Shown in pieces: positions 1 to 10,617 of a DNA stretch of 64,000 nt. Made by a program: the position numbers and the translations under genes. The number at the start of each line of letters is the position of its first letter. Positions within the stretch are counted from its first letter, which is position 1. This DNA comes from Haliotis asinina (lineage: Eukaryota > Mollusca > Gastropoda > Lepetellida > Haliotidae): NCBI RefSeq assembly GCF_037392515.1, contig NC_090283.1:17826501-17890500 (forward strand), written 5' to 3'. The notes beneath the pieces are model-generated. The model made no database searches, was not told the DNA's origin, and saw nothing but the letters and a program-made list of their open reading frames with translations.

Positions 1-170
1 AAGCTGTTGCTGAGGGCCTATAGGGCCCGTAAGTCTCGTTCAGCTGTACTTCCGGTGACAAGCATAATACTGCTCCAATACATCAATGCGCATCTAGCTA
101 TGCGACTCATAAAATACTATTGACGACTTCCTAGTCTCTCGTTGTGACAGCCGTGTTACGTTTGGCAAAC

Positions 171-281
171 ATGGTTATTGTGCTTTGTTTTTGGCTGCAA
201 CCACCGAAGTGGTCGTGACTCGTGTAGTTTTTTTTTCAGATTTCCGAAGGAAAAGAGAAGTTTATGGGGACGTTTACCGAG
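171..281 (+). pseudogene. THAP zinc-finger exon of the ISL2EU transposase
   Basis: From 181 the frame reads C-F-V-F-G-C-N-H, then a run including SFFFRFPKEKRSLWGRLPR, and reaches a donor GAG|GTAATT at 281/282. The Cys pair, the FxxFP core and the following basic/Trp residues are the N-terminal half of a THAP domain, the DNA-binding module of several transposases. The ATG at 171 is one base out of frame with the Cys frame, so the start is broken. The C-x2-H half of the domain was not found. It is 5' to the transposase exons, with a Penelope-like insertion in the intervening intron. Confidence 0.6.
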
Positions 282-567
282 GTAATTTACCTAAGACTAT
301 TCAAAATAAAGTAACATGGGTACCGTAAGTGGCGTGTATCGATATGTGTTCAAAATACGTCCATCACTATTTGGTCCGTAAGAATGAAGATTTTTATGGA
401 TATCAACTTCTTTATGTGAGAACATCGGAGTTAAAGCTTACTCCTTCATCAGGTGATTGAGAAAGGGGATACAGAGGTGTATTTATATGTACAGGTAAAA
501 CAATAACAAAGTAACAAGTGGAATGAGTTAACGAAAGCTGGAAGCCAGTATGAACAAGCACTGATAG

Positions 568-1182
568 GAAGCCCTAAACAATGAACTGGACCACCTCAGA
601 AAGACATTCACCACACTCAACGGTTACCCTCCCCAGCTCGTCACAGCCACCATCAACAAGACCCTCAAGGACCGAGAACCCCGCCCCAAACCTTCTCCAT
701 CACCCATCAGAGTAACCATACCCTACCTTGGCCCCATCAGTCATCAAATATCACGCCTCATCAACACCAAAGCCAGCATCGATGTCACCTTCTCCAGTGG
801 CAAGACCATCAAGACCTACCTAAAAGCCAACGGTAAAGGACCCAGCTGTGAACACCCTAACCAAAGAGGATGCATCTACCAGATCCCTTGCAACTGTGGC
901 GACCTATACATTGGAGAAACGCTGAGACCAATCAACACCAGAATGAAGGAACATCAGACCTCAGTCAGCAAACTCGACCAGAAATCGGCCATCTCTGAAC
1001 ACATTCTCAAGAACCCTGGACACTCAATTCGATGGGAGGACACTAGGATACTATCTACCAACAACAACAACTGGCGCCAAAGGAAACTGCAAGAGGCCAT
1101 CGAGATCCGGAGACAGAAACCAGCCATCAACCGCGACCAAGGAGTGTACCTACCAAGTGCCTGGGACTTATTGATAAATTAA
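568..1182 (+). pseudogene. Penelope-like polyprotein, C-terminal GIY-YIG endonuclease part
   Basis: Open from 568 (preceded in frame by TGA and TAG) to TAA at 1180-1182. It lacks the reverse transcriptase and keeps a linker (VTIPYLGPISHQISRLI), a zinc-like C-x-H/C segment (PSCEHPNQRGCIYQIPCNCG) and the GIY-YIG module: GDLYIGET, R-x3-R-M-K-E-H, then SAISEH, NPGHSIRWE and ETIR-like EIRRQKPAINRDQGVYLP. In complete elements this nuclease nicks the target DNA. No start codon is expected because it is a 5'-truncated copy. The nuclease core itself has no internal stop. Confidence 0.8.
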
Positions 1183-1585
1183 TCTCATCTTTCTGTGTAC
1201 ATTCTATCTATGTAATTCATGTATAGCCAGTCTACCCGAGTACATCCTTACCTACTTGTGTTTGTACATCATCAACCCTCATGTAAACATGCTCACCCCC
1301 TATCGTGTGCTATGCACATCATCCTATCATGCGTAATGTATCACCATTGGCTTCCATCCTTATCCCCAATCATGTACATCGTCCTTACCCCGTATCTGGG
1401 TTATGTAAACATATCCAATCAACTGTAATGCATTACCATTGGCTTCCATCATTGTTATCATAACTATCGGCTTCCTATCAGTGCTTGTTCATACTGGCTT
1501 CCAGCTTTCGTTAACTCATTCCACGTGTTACTTTGTTATTGTTTTACCTGTACATATAAATACACCTCTGTATCCCCTTTCTCAA

Positions 1586-1632
1586 TCACCTGATGAAGGA
1601 GTAAGCATTAACTCCGAAACGTTGTGTTCTCA
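1586..1632 (+). ncRNA. hammerhead-ribozyme-like motif of the Penelope-like repeat
   Basis: CTGATGA at 1590-1596, a stem GGAGT/ACTCC with an 8-base loop, then GAAAC at 1616-1620. This is the conserved core order of hammerhead ribozymes, which are known from Penelope-like element repeats. A short stem III is possible (ACG...TGT). Stem I pairing is not obvious, so self-cleavage is unproven. Confidence 0.55.
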
Positions 1633-1715
1633 CATAAAGAAGTTGATATCCATAAAAATCTTCATTCTTATGTATTTTCACTTCTAAATGACATTCAAAG
1701 AATTATTTGGTCCGT

Positions 1716-2813
1716 GTTCTTAGTGTATAAATTAAACTCTCCCTCTCACAATATAGCTAAGCCAAATACTAGCGAAGTCCCTATCTTTTAGGATCTCTCA
1801 GGAGGAGTAAAAGTGTTATCCAGTTACTAGTATGACACCTCGCAATAATACTTGATGGTATGGAACTAGCCACAGAATGCATTAGGCTACTAAAAAAAAC
1901 AAGGTTTACCCCACTGTTGAAACATTGTCCACATGTACATAGGCCCACATGAGTATTAACCATATGGACGCTGACAGGCACCAGATATACAGTATGGGAG
2001 ATTAGGCTGGGTGTATCAGTTAGACCTGATTCTGATGTTATCTCTACATTTGGCCCAGGAGTAAATACCCATTGTTAGTAATTCTAAACACCGCATCTTA
2101 TGGCATAATGTACTCGACTACGACCTGCTAAAATACGCGGTGTGTGTGTGTGCGTGTGCGTGTGCGTGTGCGTGCGTGCGTGTATGTGTGTGTGTGTGTG
2201 GAATGAAATGACATCATTCACCAATGGTGTTCATTGGTGTTTATAAACAAAATTCAACACTAGCAAATCAAGTCACAAGTCTTGGGTCTGTGTGCAATGT
2301 CTATTGCACATAAGTATTGTTGCCAACTTGAAGGCAGATTTACGTTTAATGCTTCAGGCGACTAGAAAGGTGTCCATCATTTGAAAATGACTTTGCTCCT
2401 GTCATTTTCAGAATGGGGATAAAGGTAACAATCCTGCCCTCTTTCCTCACAATGAGGGCAAGTTTTTCCAGTATGAGGACCTTAAACCCAAAAGGTTTGT
2501 AGTATCTGGAGTGTGCTTACTGAGCAAACAAAACAAAAGAGTTCTTTTGTCTCCATCTGTGTTTAGCAGTTTTCTCACTTCATTCTGCTTTTTCAACATA
2601 TTATTTACTTCAAACACATGCTTGTAGAAACGAATAGTGGCAAGTAAGGATAAAATAGTTTTTTTATTTACATTGAGTAACTGCTTATATACAGCAATGT
2701 GCACTATTATAAATTTGAAGTAGATTTTTCACTTCGCAGCAGAGAAGCCTGGTGTGTTTTGCAAAGAGATGATTTAACTTAGATCAGTGTATATATCTGT
2801 ACACCACATAACT
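1716..2813. other. non-coding stretch inside the ISL2EU element
   Basis: Presumably an intron remnant between the THAP and linker exons. It holds a GT-rich microsatellite (2140-2200). I see no other recognisable feature. Confidence 0.5.
2140..2200. repeat. (GT)n microsatellite with GC interruptions
   Basis: About 60 bases of GTGTGT with several GC steps. Confidence 0.9.
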
Positions 2814-2858
2814 TGCTTGACAACAGTGTTAGAATCTACACTGACATGTTATGCATCT
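2814..2858 (+). repeat. hammerhead-like hairpin relic
   Basis: CTTGACAAC, stem AGTGT/ACACT, then GACATGTTATGCATC. It is related to the hairpins at 17.6, 22.7 and 28.3 kb and to the ribozyme-like motif at 1590. The GAAAC box is degraded to GACAT. Confidence 0.4.
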
Positions 2859-3006
2859 TTATAAATTACCACATAGTTGAGTACTCCAACTTCCATAGGA
2901 CTCTCGGTGACAAAATGAACTTAGTAGGAAGCATATAATACACAATCTGTGAACAATGGTAGGGGCTTATCAATGTCTCATCATCCTCATGCATATCACG
3001 TTGACA

Positions 3007-3096
3007 TCAAGAAGTTCCCTTGAAAATGATGTCCGACAGCTGCGTCAAAGACGGCATCGCTTTTCAATTGATGACATCAAAGACAGTGATGAAAAG
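3007..3096 (+). pseudogene. ISL2EU transposase, coiled-coil linker exon
   Basis: Thirty open codons reading SSLENDVRQLRQRRHRFSID, then DIKDSDEK, ending at a donor AAG|GTATAA. In THAP-type transposases a heptad-like LEN..LR.. stretch follows the THAP domain and leads into 'D-x-K-x-x-x-Y-T-G', which continues in the next exon (LLYTSIPYDIF). Phase 0 matches the exon starting at 3354. The 5' boundary is uncertain. Confidence 0.5.
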
Positions 3097-3353
3097 GTAT
3101 AATCAGTAATAATATTCCCGTTTTAGAATGACTAGGTTGAAACACTCTATGCACTTGACAAGAGATGCGTTTTGTTTTTAAATAACATTTATCAGTCCTA
3201 AAACAATTAGTAAGGGCCACATAATAGAAAACAGAGTAGCTTTATGTTTTATGTAAAATGGTCCTTTTGTAATGGTTGATCTATAAACAAACCTTTACAA
3301 AATATCTTAATAAATCTGAATATTAAAACAAGCTAAAAATTAATCTGTTACAG

Positions 3354-4339
3354 ATGCTGTTGTACACCAGTATACCTTATGACATCTTTGTCATTCTGTG
3401 TGACACCATCGACAGATTTGGTATAAACTACTATGCCAACCGGAAGTCAAGTAGCATTAGTTTGCAGGATCAGCTTCTGCTAACGCTCATGAAATTGACA
3501 GCAAAGATTTAGACCTTGCACAGCGGTTTAATTTTAGTAGAGCCACGCTGTCAAACACTGTCAACACCTTCATTCATGTTTTGCATGAGTTATTGTTTGC
3601 TGGAATGATAGATACATCAATGCCATCACAAATGAAGTGCAAAGGGTCAATGCCAAAATCATTTGAAGAGTTTGGCAGTGCACGAGCATCAATTGATGCT
3701 GTAAAAATGTCTCAAGTCATTCCAAATCAGCTGGACAAACAAAACCGAGCTAACAGCAATTATAAATCTAGACATACGGTCAAAGCAGTTACTGCTGTAG
3801 TTCCAAATGGAGCTCTAACATTTGCATCCAAACTACATCCTGGATCAGTTTCAGATGTAGCAATAGTTAGGTATTGTCGCCTTGCCAACATATTTGAAGC
3901 TGGCGATTAAATACTTGCAGACAAGGATTTTACAATACAGGACATGCTGCCTGAGGGAGTTCATGTAAACATACCACCATTCCTTTCAGGAAAATCACAA
4001 TATACAAAGGAGAGACAATTTTGATACAAGTTGGCAAGAGCCCGTATACATGTAGAAAGAGCAAATAAATGCATCAAAAACTTTGATATATTAAACCATG
4101 TGCCAGCAACATACAGACCAATCTCAACCAAAATATTTCAAGTGTGCTGCGCACTTATTGATTTTCAAGCATCTCTGCTGAAGGAAGTAGCTGAAAACAT
4201 GTGGAAGCAGTCAAAAGTTGTTGATGCAATTATATGTGGTGCCTCTGATGTAAAGGTAACCCAAGTTTCTTTCAGATACGATGTGAACAGACACGTGAAA
4301 ACATTTGTACACTTCCCAGTTGTCACTGTGCTGATCTAA
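3354..4339 (+). pseudogene. ISL2EU/Harbinger-type DDE transposase catalytic exon, broken
   Basis: Starts after CTGTTACAG. It reads LLYTSIPYDIF, then [13 protein letters not shown] (the helix-turn-helix region of this family). After a one-base frameshift near 3507 it continues [18 protein letters not shown] and the DDE_4 core. Likely catalytic acids are retained: D in ASIDAVKM, D in ILADKDF and E in RIHVERAN. The family SNYK-x-RHTVK-like stretch ([13 protein letters not shown]) and [10 protein letters not shown] are clear. Two in-frame stops, TAA at 3908 and TGA at 4022, plus the frameshift make it a pseudogene. The frame ends at 4339, about the normal end of the domain. The reaction in live relatives is cut-and-paste DNA transposition in the nucleus. 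Confidence 0.8.
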
Positions 4340-5115
4340 GACCTGTTATGTTTGAGATATTTTGACATTACTTTACACAACAAAAGCAGCATGATCATCA
4401 CCATGGATGAAGGTTTACGCCTGTGTGTGTATTCACCTTGTGATCATGATCATCACCATGGATGAAGGTTTACGCCTGTGTATTCACCTTGTGATCATGA
4501 TCATTTCTCAATGCGTTGACCATATATAGATACAACTTATTAACATCTAGTCTCAAGACTGGTGAGTCACCAGTAAAAAAAAAGAAAAATATTTAGCAGT
4601 AACCTTGCAATTAGCAATGAATGTACACTGGCACTTTCTGCACACCATGCATGATTCAATGTTATTTGAGATAAAGAATAATACTATCACAAAGCAGAAA
4701 ATGAGTTTCGCATTCCCAGCACGGTACACAGAAATGTTACTCGTGGGATATATTGAAAATAATAGACGAGCACTCAGCCAATACATATATTCATTACCCA
4801 CATGGTACTTCGTAAAGGTGTGTCATAACACCTTCAAGTGATTTGACTGGCTAATGCGTGAACTTTGACATTACCGGCACTACTTTCATCACTCATTCCA
4901 TTCATGATTTTCATTCAAAAGTTTTCACACCTGAGAGCATGTAAAACGAAAACACTTTCATGGAATTGGATAAAATTTATTTCATTTAGTGTGGTTACTA
5001 GCATTATTTTCAATTCTATGATAACTCAAGTTTCTGTAATAAAAACGAAAATAAAACAATCAATAAAAATAAGTAAACAAATACGTCTAGTAGGTCTCTC
5101 ATGAGTGTAAACAAA
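4340..5115. other. non-coding stretch after the ISL2EU transposase
   Basis: A ~57-base tandem duplication lies at 4389-4505 (ATGATCATCACCATGGATGA block twice). The remainder is AT-rich with no recognised feature. Confidence 0.5.
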
Positions 5116-5116
5116 T

Positions 5117-5573
5117 ATGGCGTCGCCCGTAAAAGTTATTGATTTCGTCAAAATTGACGGACATTTAGTTGGAAGAAGTGTGAATATTATCAAGACATTG
5201 AATACCTTCTGCGTATATGTTGTCAGGACTGCACAGTAACACACAACATCAAAAGACGATCGGCGCTCTTGTATCTGTCACTGCCAGTGTCTGCCGCATC
5301 CATTCGCGTCCTCCCGCACAAACATATTGTCACTGCCATGCCTCCCGTTGTTTCTTATGTAGAGGTCAAAAGCACTTCCCTGAATCTGAACACAATAGGC
5401 TTGAAATCGTCTTCGTTCGAGGTTGTAGGCTGTGTTTTCAGACCCAATTTTCGCTGGAGTCTTCCAATATAAACATCGAATCTCCAAGCCGAGATGAGAA
5501 CGCGTCACTGGCATCCTGCGCAAAGCGTCGCCGAATTATTTACAGTAACTCGTCCTCCGATGAAGAACAGTAA
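5117..5573 (+). pseudogene. unrecognised short coding remnant
   Basis: An ATG after a GTAAACAAAT context opens 40 codons (MASPVKVIDFVKIDGHLVGR...). An overlapping frame (5217-5573) continues to a Ser/Asp/Glu-rich end (KRRRIIYSNSSSDEEQ) with a basic patch like a nuclear signal. It lies between the two ISL2EU genes and might be a third element-encoded product or chance. No family recognised. Confidence 0.2.
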
Positions 5574-6066
5574 GCTCAACTATTTGAGACATACTGTTCC
5601 CTGTTAATCACATTCATCTTTGCTGTTGAGTTTACCGCTCCTAATTAAATGTTCCCTATAATCTTCCTCTTTGTGAACACTTCTCAACATGACGACTAGC
5701 CCGACAGTGATGGCCGACTGACGTTCAGGCAAGATTTAGGTCACGTAGTCAAGCTCAAAATATGTTCAGTTCACATGTGTTTTGATGAATTACATTATTG
5801 CTTTTCAAAACAAATCCTCAACTGAAAAGAATTAAATTTTGATTCTGTCTTAATTTGTTTATTTTCTTGTGATAAAAGGGGCCGTATAGGAAATACATTG
5901 CCTCTACGCAGCGTACGTTTTCCTGGAGTGAAGCGGTTAACATTCCATTAACCAACAGGGTGTATTGATCCGCGTTACATGTTTCTATATAGGAAAGCAA
6001 AATACGGCATTATTTTAACGATATTTTCATTGTGTAGAACGTGGATAATAAATAGGATACAAAACT
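5574..6066. other. no feature recognised
   Basis: AT-rich sequence without a convincing gene on either strand. Confidence 0.5.
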
Positions 6067-6191
6067 CGTTCCCCTTTCACATCAAGTTCATGTCCCTCGT
6101 GAAATAATTCTGGTTTGTCACCCGCTAAAGCGCGTGACAAACCAAAATTATTTCACTCGGGACATGAACTTGATACGAAAGGGGAAGTTCG
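6067..6191. repeat. palindromic element (MITE-like)
   Basis: Arms of about 56 bases (6067-6122 and 6134-6191) are near-perfect inverted repeats around an 11-base centre. The outer ends read CGTTCCCCTTT and AAAGGGGAAG. It would fold into one long hairpin. Confidence 0.85.
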
Positions 6192-6281
6192 TTTAATATC
6201 CAATAAATATATATGTTCATGTGTAAACAGTATCTTTAAACACTATGGATTATTGGGCAAAAAGTAGTTACTGATGCCTGA

Positions 6282-6403
6282 AGTAAGTGATTAGTTAAAC
6301 TAGTGAGTTTAAAGTTTTGATGGGACGTATGTACATAGTACCAATATAAATATATACTTCCCATCAAAACTTTAAACTCACTATTGTAAATTAAGCACTT
6401 ACT
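6282..6403. repeat. palindromic element (MITE-like)
   Basis: Arms 6282-6325 and 6358-6403 share AGTGAGTTTAAAGTTTTGAT and its complement, separated by about 32 AT-rich bases. A partial copy of the arm (AGCTTTTGATGGGAAG) recurs near 6570. Confidence 0.8.
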
Positions 6404-6462
6404 TTAATTAACCACTTAATACTGTCATGAGTTCCATAAAAGATGACACTCAGTGGAAATCC

Positions 6463-6558
6463 GAACCCTTTAGTCGCCTCTTACGACAAGCATAATCGCC
6501 TTTTGTGGCAAGCATGGGTTTGATGAAATCCAATTCTACCCCGGACATTCACGGGTCA
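6463..6558 (-). repeat. SINE-A head fragment
   Basis: Matches the 5' (head) third of the abalone-type SINE-A: TAGTCGCCTCTTACGACAAG, then CTACCCCGGACATTCACGGG. Orientation is set by the (ACTC)n tail of full copies. Confidence 0.75.
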
Positions 6559-6733
6559 TAAGCGAGTCTAAGCTTTTGATGGGAAGCGCGTGTGTGTGAA
6601 CTAGCACACACACACACATACATTCACTGACTAAACATTACTCTAACTTTGGGATTCCTTTCTCAGTTGAGTAGCACATGTTGAGATTTCTTTTTGAACT
6701 GACATCTAAAGGTGCTCAAAATAAAAAGGCATG

Positions 6734-7661
6734 CTATGACAGAATTGACTTAAGAAATTGATTGTGAAAAAAATCTATCAGCATGATCATATTTGGCGCC
6801 AAAGATGGGTCTTTAGCCATCCTGTCAATAGGTGTCCAAACCAGCAAGTCACAGCAATGTGTACCCAAGATGTATAGCTGACCCTGTATCTCGTGATAGT
6901 ACTCATGAGTCTCAGGCAGATGAAGACAGTTATCTTCCCCTCCCACTGAAAATTTTAGAAAATAAAAAAAATCATTATTGTTAGTATGTCTATGCCTGGT
7001 AACCATTTCCTTCAAATGCAGTTTACTAATAAATGTAATTATAAGCATGACATGTTAACATGTTTTCAACTGTACTTTAGTGGCACCAAAGTCAGACCTA
7101 AGAAACAGATATGATCTGTGCTATTTCTGAGGTGTATTAACATCAGTAAAGACATGCTAACCTAGACAGATGCCTTTGACTGTATCAGCACCTGTTTCAA
7201 TTCCAACTGTTCTGGCAGCATGATATCAGGTATGAAATTCCTTGCTTTTAGAAGACTGGTATGTAACAGGCATCTTGAAGGGACTCTACACCAGGCCATC
7301 TGGGGATGCCCCAAGCACACCCGATTCGTGCATCATACCAAGAAAATATGTTTTTTCTTTTCTGAACAGGCTATGCTTTTTAAAGGTCCAACAAAAATAA
7401 CAGACAAAATATATGAGTGTCACAACATGTCATAATCAAGTTATTACCTGTTACATGATGCAGGAATTTACCTGTACGTTCAATCACACCACCCCCAGCT
7501 TCATAGGCCCTGAGTGCAGCTGCTTCGTGATTTATGCCCCAGGCAACATTCTTGACTGCTTCCAGGTTGTATGCTGAGAGCAACTGCTTCATAACTGATG
7601 GTGGATACCTTGAAAATATTGGACACTCAAATAAGGAACATGCTTGTCTGCCATACAGACC
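6734..7661 (-). pseudogene. YqaJ / lambda-exonuclease-like gene, four exons
   Basis: Read on minus. Exon 1 (7661-7472, after TTGCTTCAG) encodes PPSVMKQLLSAYNLE, then VAWGINHEAAALRAYE. Exon 2 (about 7363-7290) encodes ESGVLGASPDGLV, the conserved D motif. Exon 3 (7211-7162) encodes VGIETGADTVKGICL. Exon 4 (6945-6734) encodes ETHEYYHEIQGQLYILG, then HCCDLLVWTP and a stop. The junctions from exon 2 to 4 keep phase. Members are 5'-3' DNA exonucleases of the PD-(D/E)xK fold. The E-x-K strand (usually VEVKCP), which should lie between exons 3 and 4, is missing, so this copy is probably inactive. It converges on the transposase, as expected for the second protein of an ISL2EU element. Confidence 0.65.
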
Positions 7662-8272
7662 CTGAAGCAAATTTATCCAAGATAGTCAACCCAAGATATG
7701 ACAAGTCTTGGAAAATGTAAAGTCTTGGGGCTCCTATTCTTATCATACTTTTAATGAACATTTATTCAGTAAATTATGTTCATTATAGAGATGAGATGTT
7801 AGTCTAACAATGTGCCATGACCTAAGCTTATGAATCAGCTATCAAACTGCATCTACTTTGTGTGTAATATTTTCATACACTTTAATCTTACACATCATAC
7901 AAAGAGCACTTTCATGGACTTAAAACACGTATACACTATGTAGTATACACTAATCTGGGTGACTGTAGGCTTAAACATTGTAGTTATCGATCCCACGAGT
8001 AAACAATTATAACATTATAAAATACTATTCACGATCATAATTACACCTATAAGGACGTGAAGTTTACAGTCATCATATACCCACCTCCACTTTGTAGGAC
8101 CTGTCACGCATAGACGCCTGAACGACCGCAAATACGTGCAAACATTCCTTATCGTAGAGAAACTTTAAGACATGATCGCTATTTACAGCGGTTTCCGACT
8201 TCTCATAAGTTTAAGTTTATCGCGCGTGTAGTTCACCCAAAACATCATTGACAATGCCATGGCCGAGACTTG
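7662..8272. other. upstream side of the YqaJ-like gene
   Basis: No convincing exon. A minus-strand ATG near 8260 opens only 25 codons. Confidence 0.35.
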
Positions 8273-8364
8273 TTTGTCACCGGAAGTGGGTAATCACGTC
8301 GATTCTCGCATTGCCCCGTGACCTACGTACGGGTCCTATTCTACCCTTTCACGGGTCAAACACA

Positions 8365-8825
8365 TCCAGAGATGTCAAGCATCATGACAATGAATCCACC
8401 CCTCTCAATGGATAGCAAAGAACTCTAGAGATGCCATGCATCTTGCACAAAAATGCAGCTCTCTTTGTATCTAAGTCATTAAGACCTTTGGATTAGTCAA
8501 ATCAATTTCTACTGGGGTAAACACCCATCTCTATAGGTGCACAATATCTTAAAAATCAATCAATTATATCTAGAATATGAACACTATTGAATTATTTAAA
8601 CCAATTTCTGTAGATGTATACAAACATCACTATAAATGCAAAACATCTTGAACAACAATCCAACTCTCGTAGTATCTAGGACATTAACACTTTTGCAATA
8701 GTCAAATCAATTTCTACGTGGGTATACAAAGATCTCTTCAATCTCATCAATCCACCCATCTTAGCATCCAGTGTGAAAAACACTTTAGCATTAGTCAAAT
8801 TAATTTGTGCAGTGAAACGCAAACG
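8365..8825. repeat. degenerate ~115-bp tandem repeat, about four units
   Basis: Recurrent blocks: ATTAGTCAAATCAATTTCTA (8495, 8697 and, diverged, 8790), TATCTAGGACATTAA-like, and CATCTCTATA...GCA followed by ATCTTG. Units have drifted strongly. Confidence 0.6.
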
Positions 8826-8956
8826 TGTCTAGATTTCACACGCAAGTTTTCCCGGAATTTTTTGTTGAACTTGGACATGTGACTATTAACCGCTTTTTTC
8901 TGTTTTTGTCAGTCCATGTTCGGGGAGTACGGAAGCGTATTAGGGCCACGGTGAAA

Positions 8957-9072
8957 AATGTTTTGGGTGTCGCTATCTCCTACGTAGGACATACTATCTC
9001 CTAGGTGATACTAAGTCCTACGTAGGAGATAGTAAGTCCTACGTAGGAGATAGCGACACCAAAAAATTTTGT
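8957..9072. repeat. palindromic element built from CTCCTACGTAGGA repeats
   Basis: Outer arms TGTCGCTATCTCCTACGTAG (8968) and its complement (ending 9058) enclose further self-complementary TCCTACGTAGGA blocks. Short A/T ends extend the inverted symmetry. Confidence 0.85.
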
Positions 9073-10617
9073 GTGTGTTTTCTTTCTGTGTCTGGGTTCT
9101 CCACCCAGAGCACAGCTCTTCTGGCACTGTGAGCAGTGGGGGTTTACATATTCTCTATATATTCTCCAGAAAGTTCTTGGTGAGTTTGACTAGACGGTGT
9201 TTCCTGGGAGAAGTCCCATTTGCTGTATGGGCTGCGTAGGAGAGGGGCCCTCAGCTGATGATGAGCCTTACCAGCCTGACTCTGCTAGGATCACCTGAAC
9301 TCTTTCGGTATGACACCAACATTTCCATGCCTTATACCAGAAACTTCATTTGATTATGTTAACATGGTTTGATGATCTTTGATATGTGTAATTAATAATT
9401 ATCATGCACACTTTGGTAAAGTATATCAAGCTTTGGAATCACAAATTCAGGTGTTGTGAAGTCATTGAGCATGCATGGTTAAATGATCATTCATGTCATA
9501 GACAAATCATCAGTAATAGACAAACAACATGTCTATAATCATTTCCTCCTGAGCAGTTAGATGTTATACATTAGCACAATAATTTATCACCTGCCTGGGA
9601 CATATACGTTATCACGCGAGTGTGTTTTGGGATGGTTAATATCCTGCATTGGGAATAAACATTGTATTTTGCGTGCCTTGGCGTGTGATAACCTATTTAT
9701 CATACAATGTCATTCTAACTGTAAAACTAAAATTTTAAAAGAATGTGATTTCATTTGCCACAGATCATGAAACTAAACTTCCTGACCTGTGCCCGCATAT
9801 CTATGACGTCACAAATATGTGCGTAGTAATACGTGACGTCACAAGCTAGGTAACGCAGTTTTCTACTGATCACTCATTTGACTGCGATACGTCATGTAGG
9901 TCTCAGTCAGCTTTTATCTTATAGAGCGTATTGTTGTCAACAAATATTAACTTAGATTGAAAAGTGACAAAAAGGCAAACAAATGTTCTCTCATCAAGGC
10001 ACCCACAGTACTGTAACCACGGCCGTCAATCTGGACACGATCGCCGATAGATGGGCGTGACGCCATGTTTGTTTACAGTGTGAAAGTAGTCCCTAAAATT
10101 TGCACATGACCTCTCTAATTTGCATCGGTATCCGTATATGACCCCAACGGATACCTAAAATATCCGTTGGCTTTATCCTGCCGAGAACACTAAACATTGT
10201 ATGATAAATGACATTACCTGAAATTTTAACGGAAAAGGCCAAATGTAACAGAAACACATAAGACACTAAAGATCAAAAGCCTTTGAAATTATGTTGTGTT
10301 GAATGATGCACCCAAATGTACAGACAAACAGGCTACACCTGACCAAAAGAGGAATGTATATCTTTCGTTGTATTTAGCGTACATTCTTCCACAGATTTCA
10401 TGCTGAATCCATGGCCTGGGTAATGGGTACCTGTGTAACGTCAACTCATATCTGAACCTTCAACATATTTTGGGGAAAATACTCAGAGGGGAACTTGTTA
10501 CCTATTCCAGAGAAATTAAATTACATTGATGTGCTGATGTCTTAACTGGCTTCAAAACCTGACACATAAAGATAAAGTGAATATTACTACAAACCTGCAG
10601 TGTCCACCACCATCGCG
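9073..10617. other. no gene recognised
   Basis: AT-rich. Two perfect TGACGTCA palindromes lie 30 bases apart (about 9804 and 9833). No coding homology seen on either strand. Confidence 0.4.

Larger units (their letters stand above)
380..1703 (+). mobile_element. Penelope-like retroelement, 5'-truncated, with inverted flanking repeats
   Basis: Bounded by a 12-bp direct repeat TATTTGGTCCGT (368-379 and 1704-1715), a likely target-site duplication. The 3' repeat (about 1469-1670) is present in inverted orientation at the 5' side (about 381-573). Between them lies a coding fragment with a GIY-YIG nuclease (568-1182). The element sits in an intron of the ISL2EU transposase. The 5' inverted copy lacks about 10 bases across the GAAAC end of the ribozyme-like motif. 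Confidence 0.75.
45..8290. mobile_element. decayed ISL2EU-type (PIF/Harbinger-related) DNA transposon with two genes
   Basis: A THAP exon and DDE transposase exons on the plus strand (171-4339) converge on a YqaJ-like nuclease gene on the minus strand (7661-6734). I recall this gene pair as characteristic of the ISL2EU group. Possible ends are a shared 14-base string, ACTTCCGGTGACAA at about 49-62 on plus and at about 8273-8286 on minus. That is short, and the left end may lie outside the window. A Penelope-like element (380-1703) and palindromic repeats are inserted inside. Stops and frameshifts show that the copy is inactive. Confidence 0.55.
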
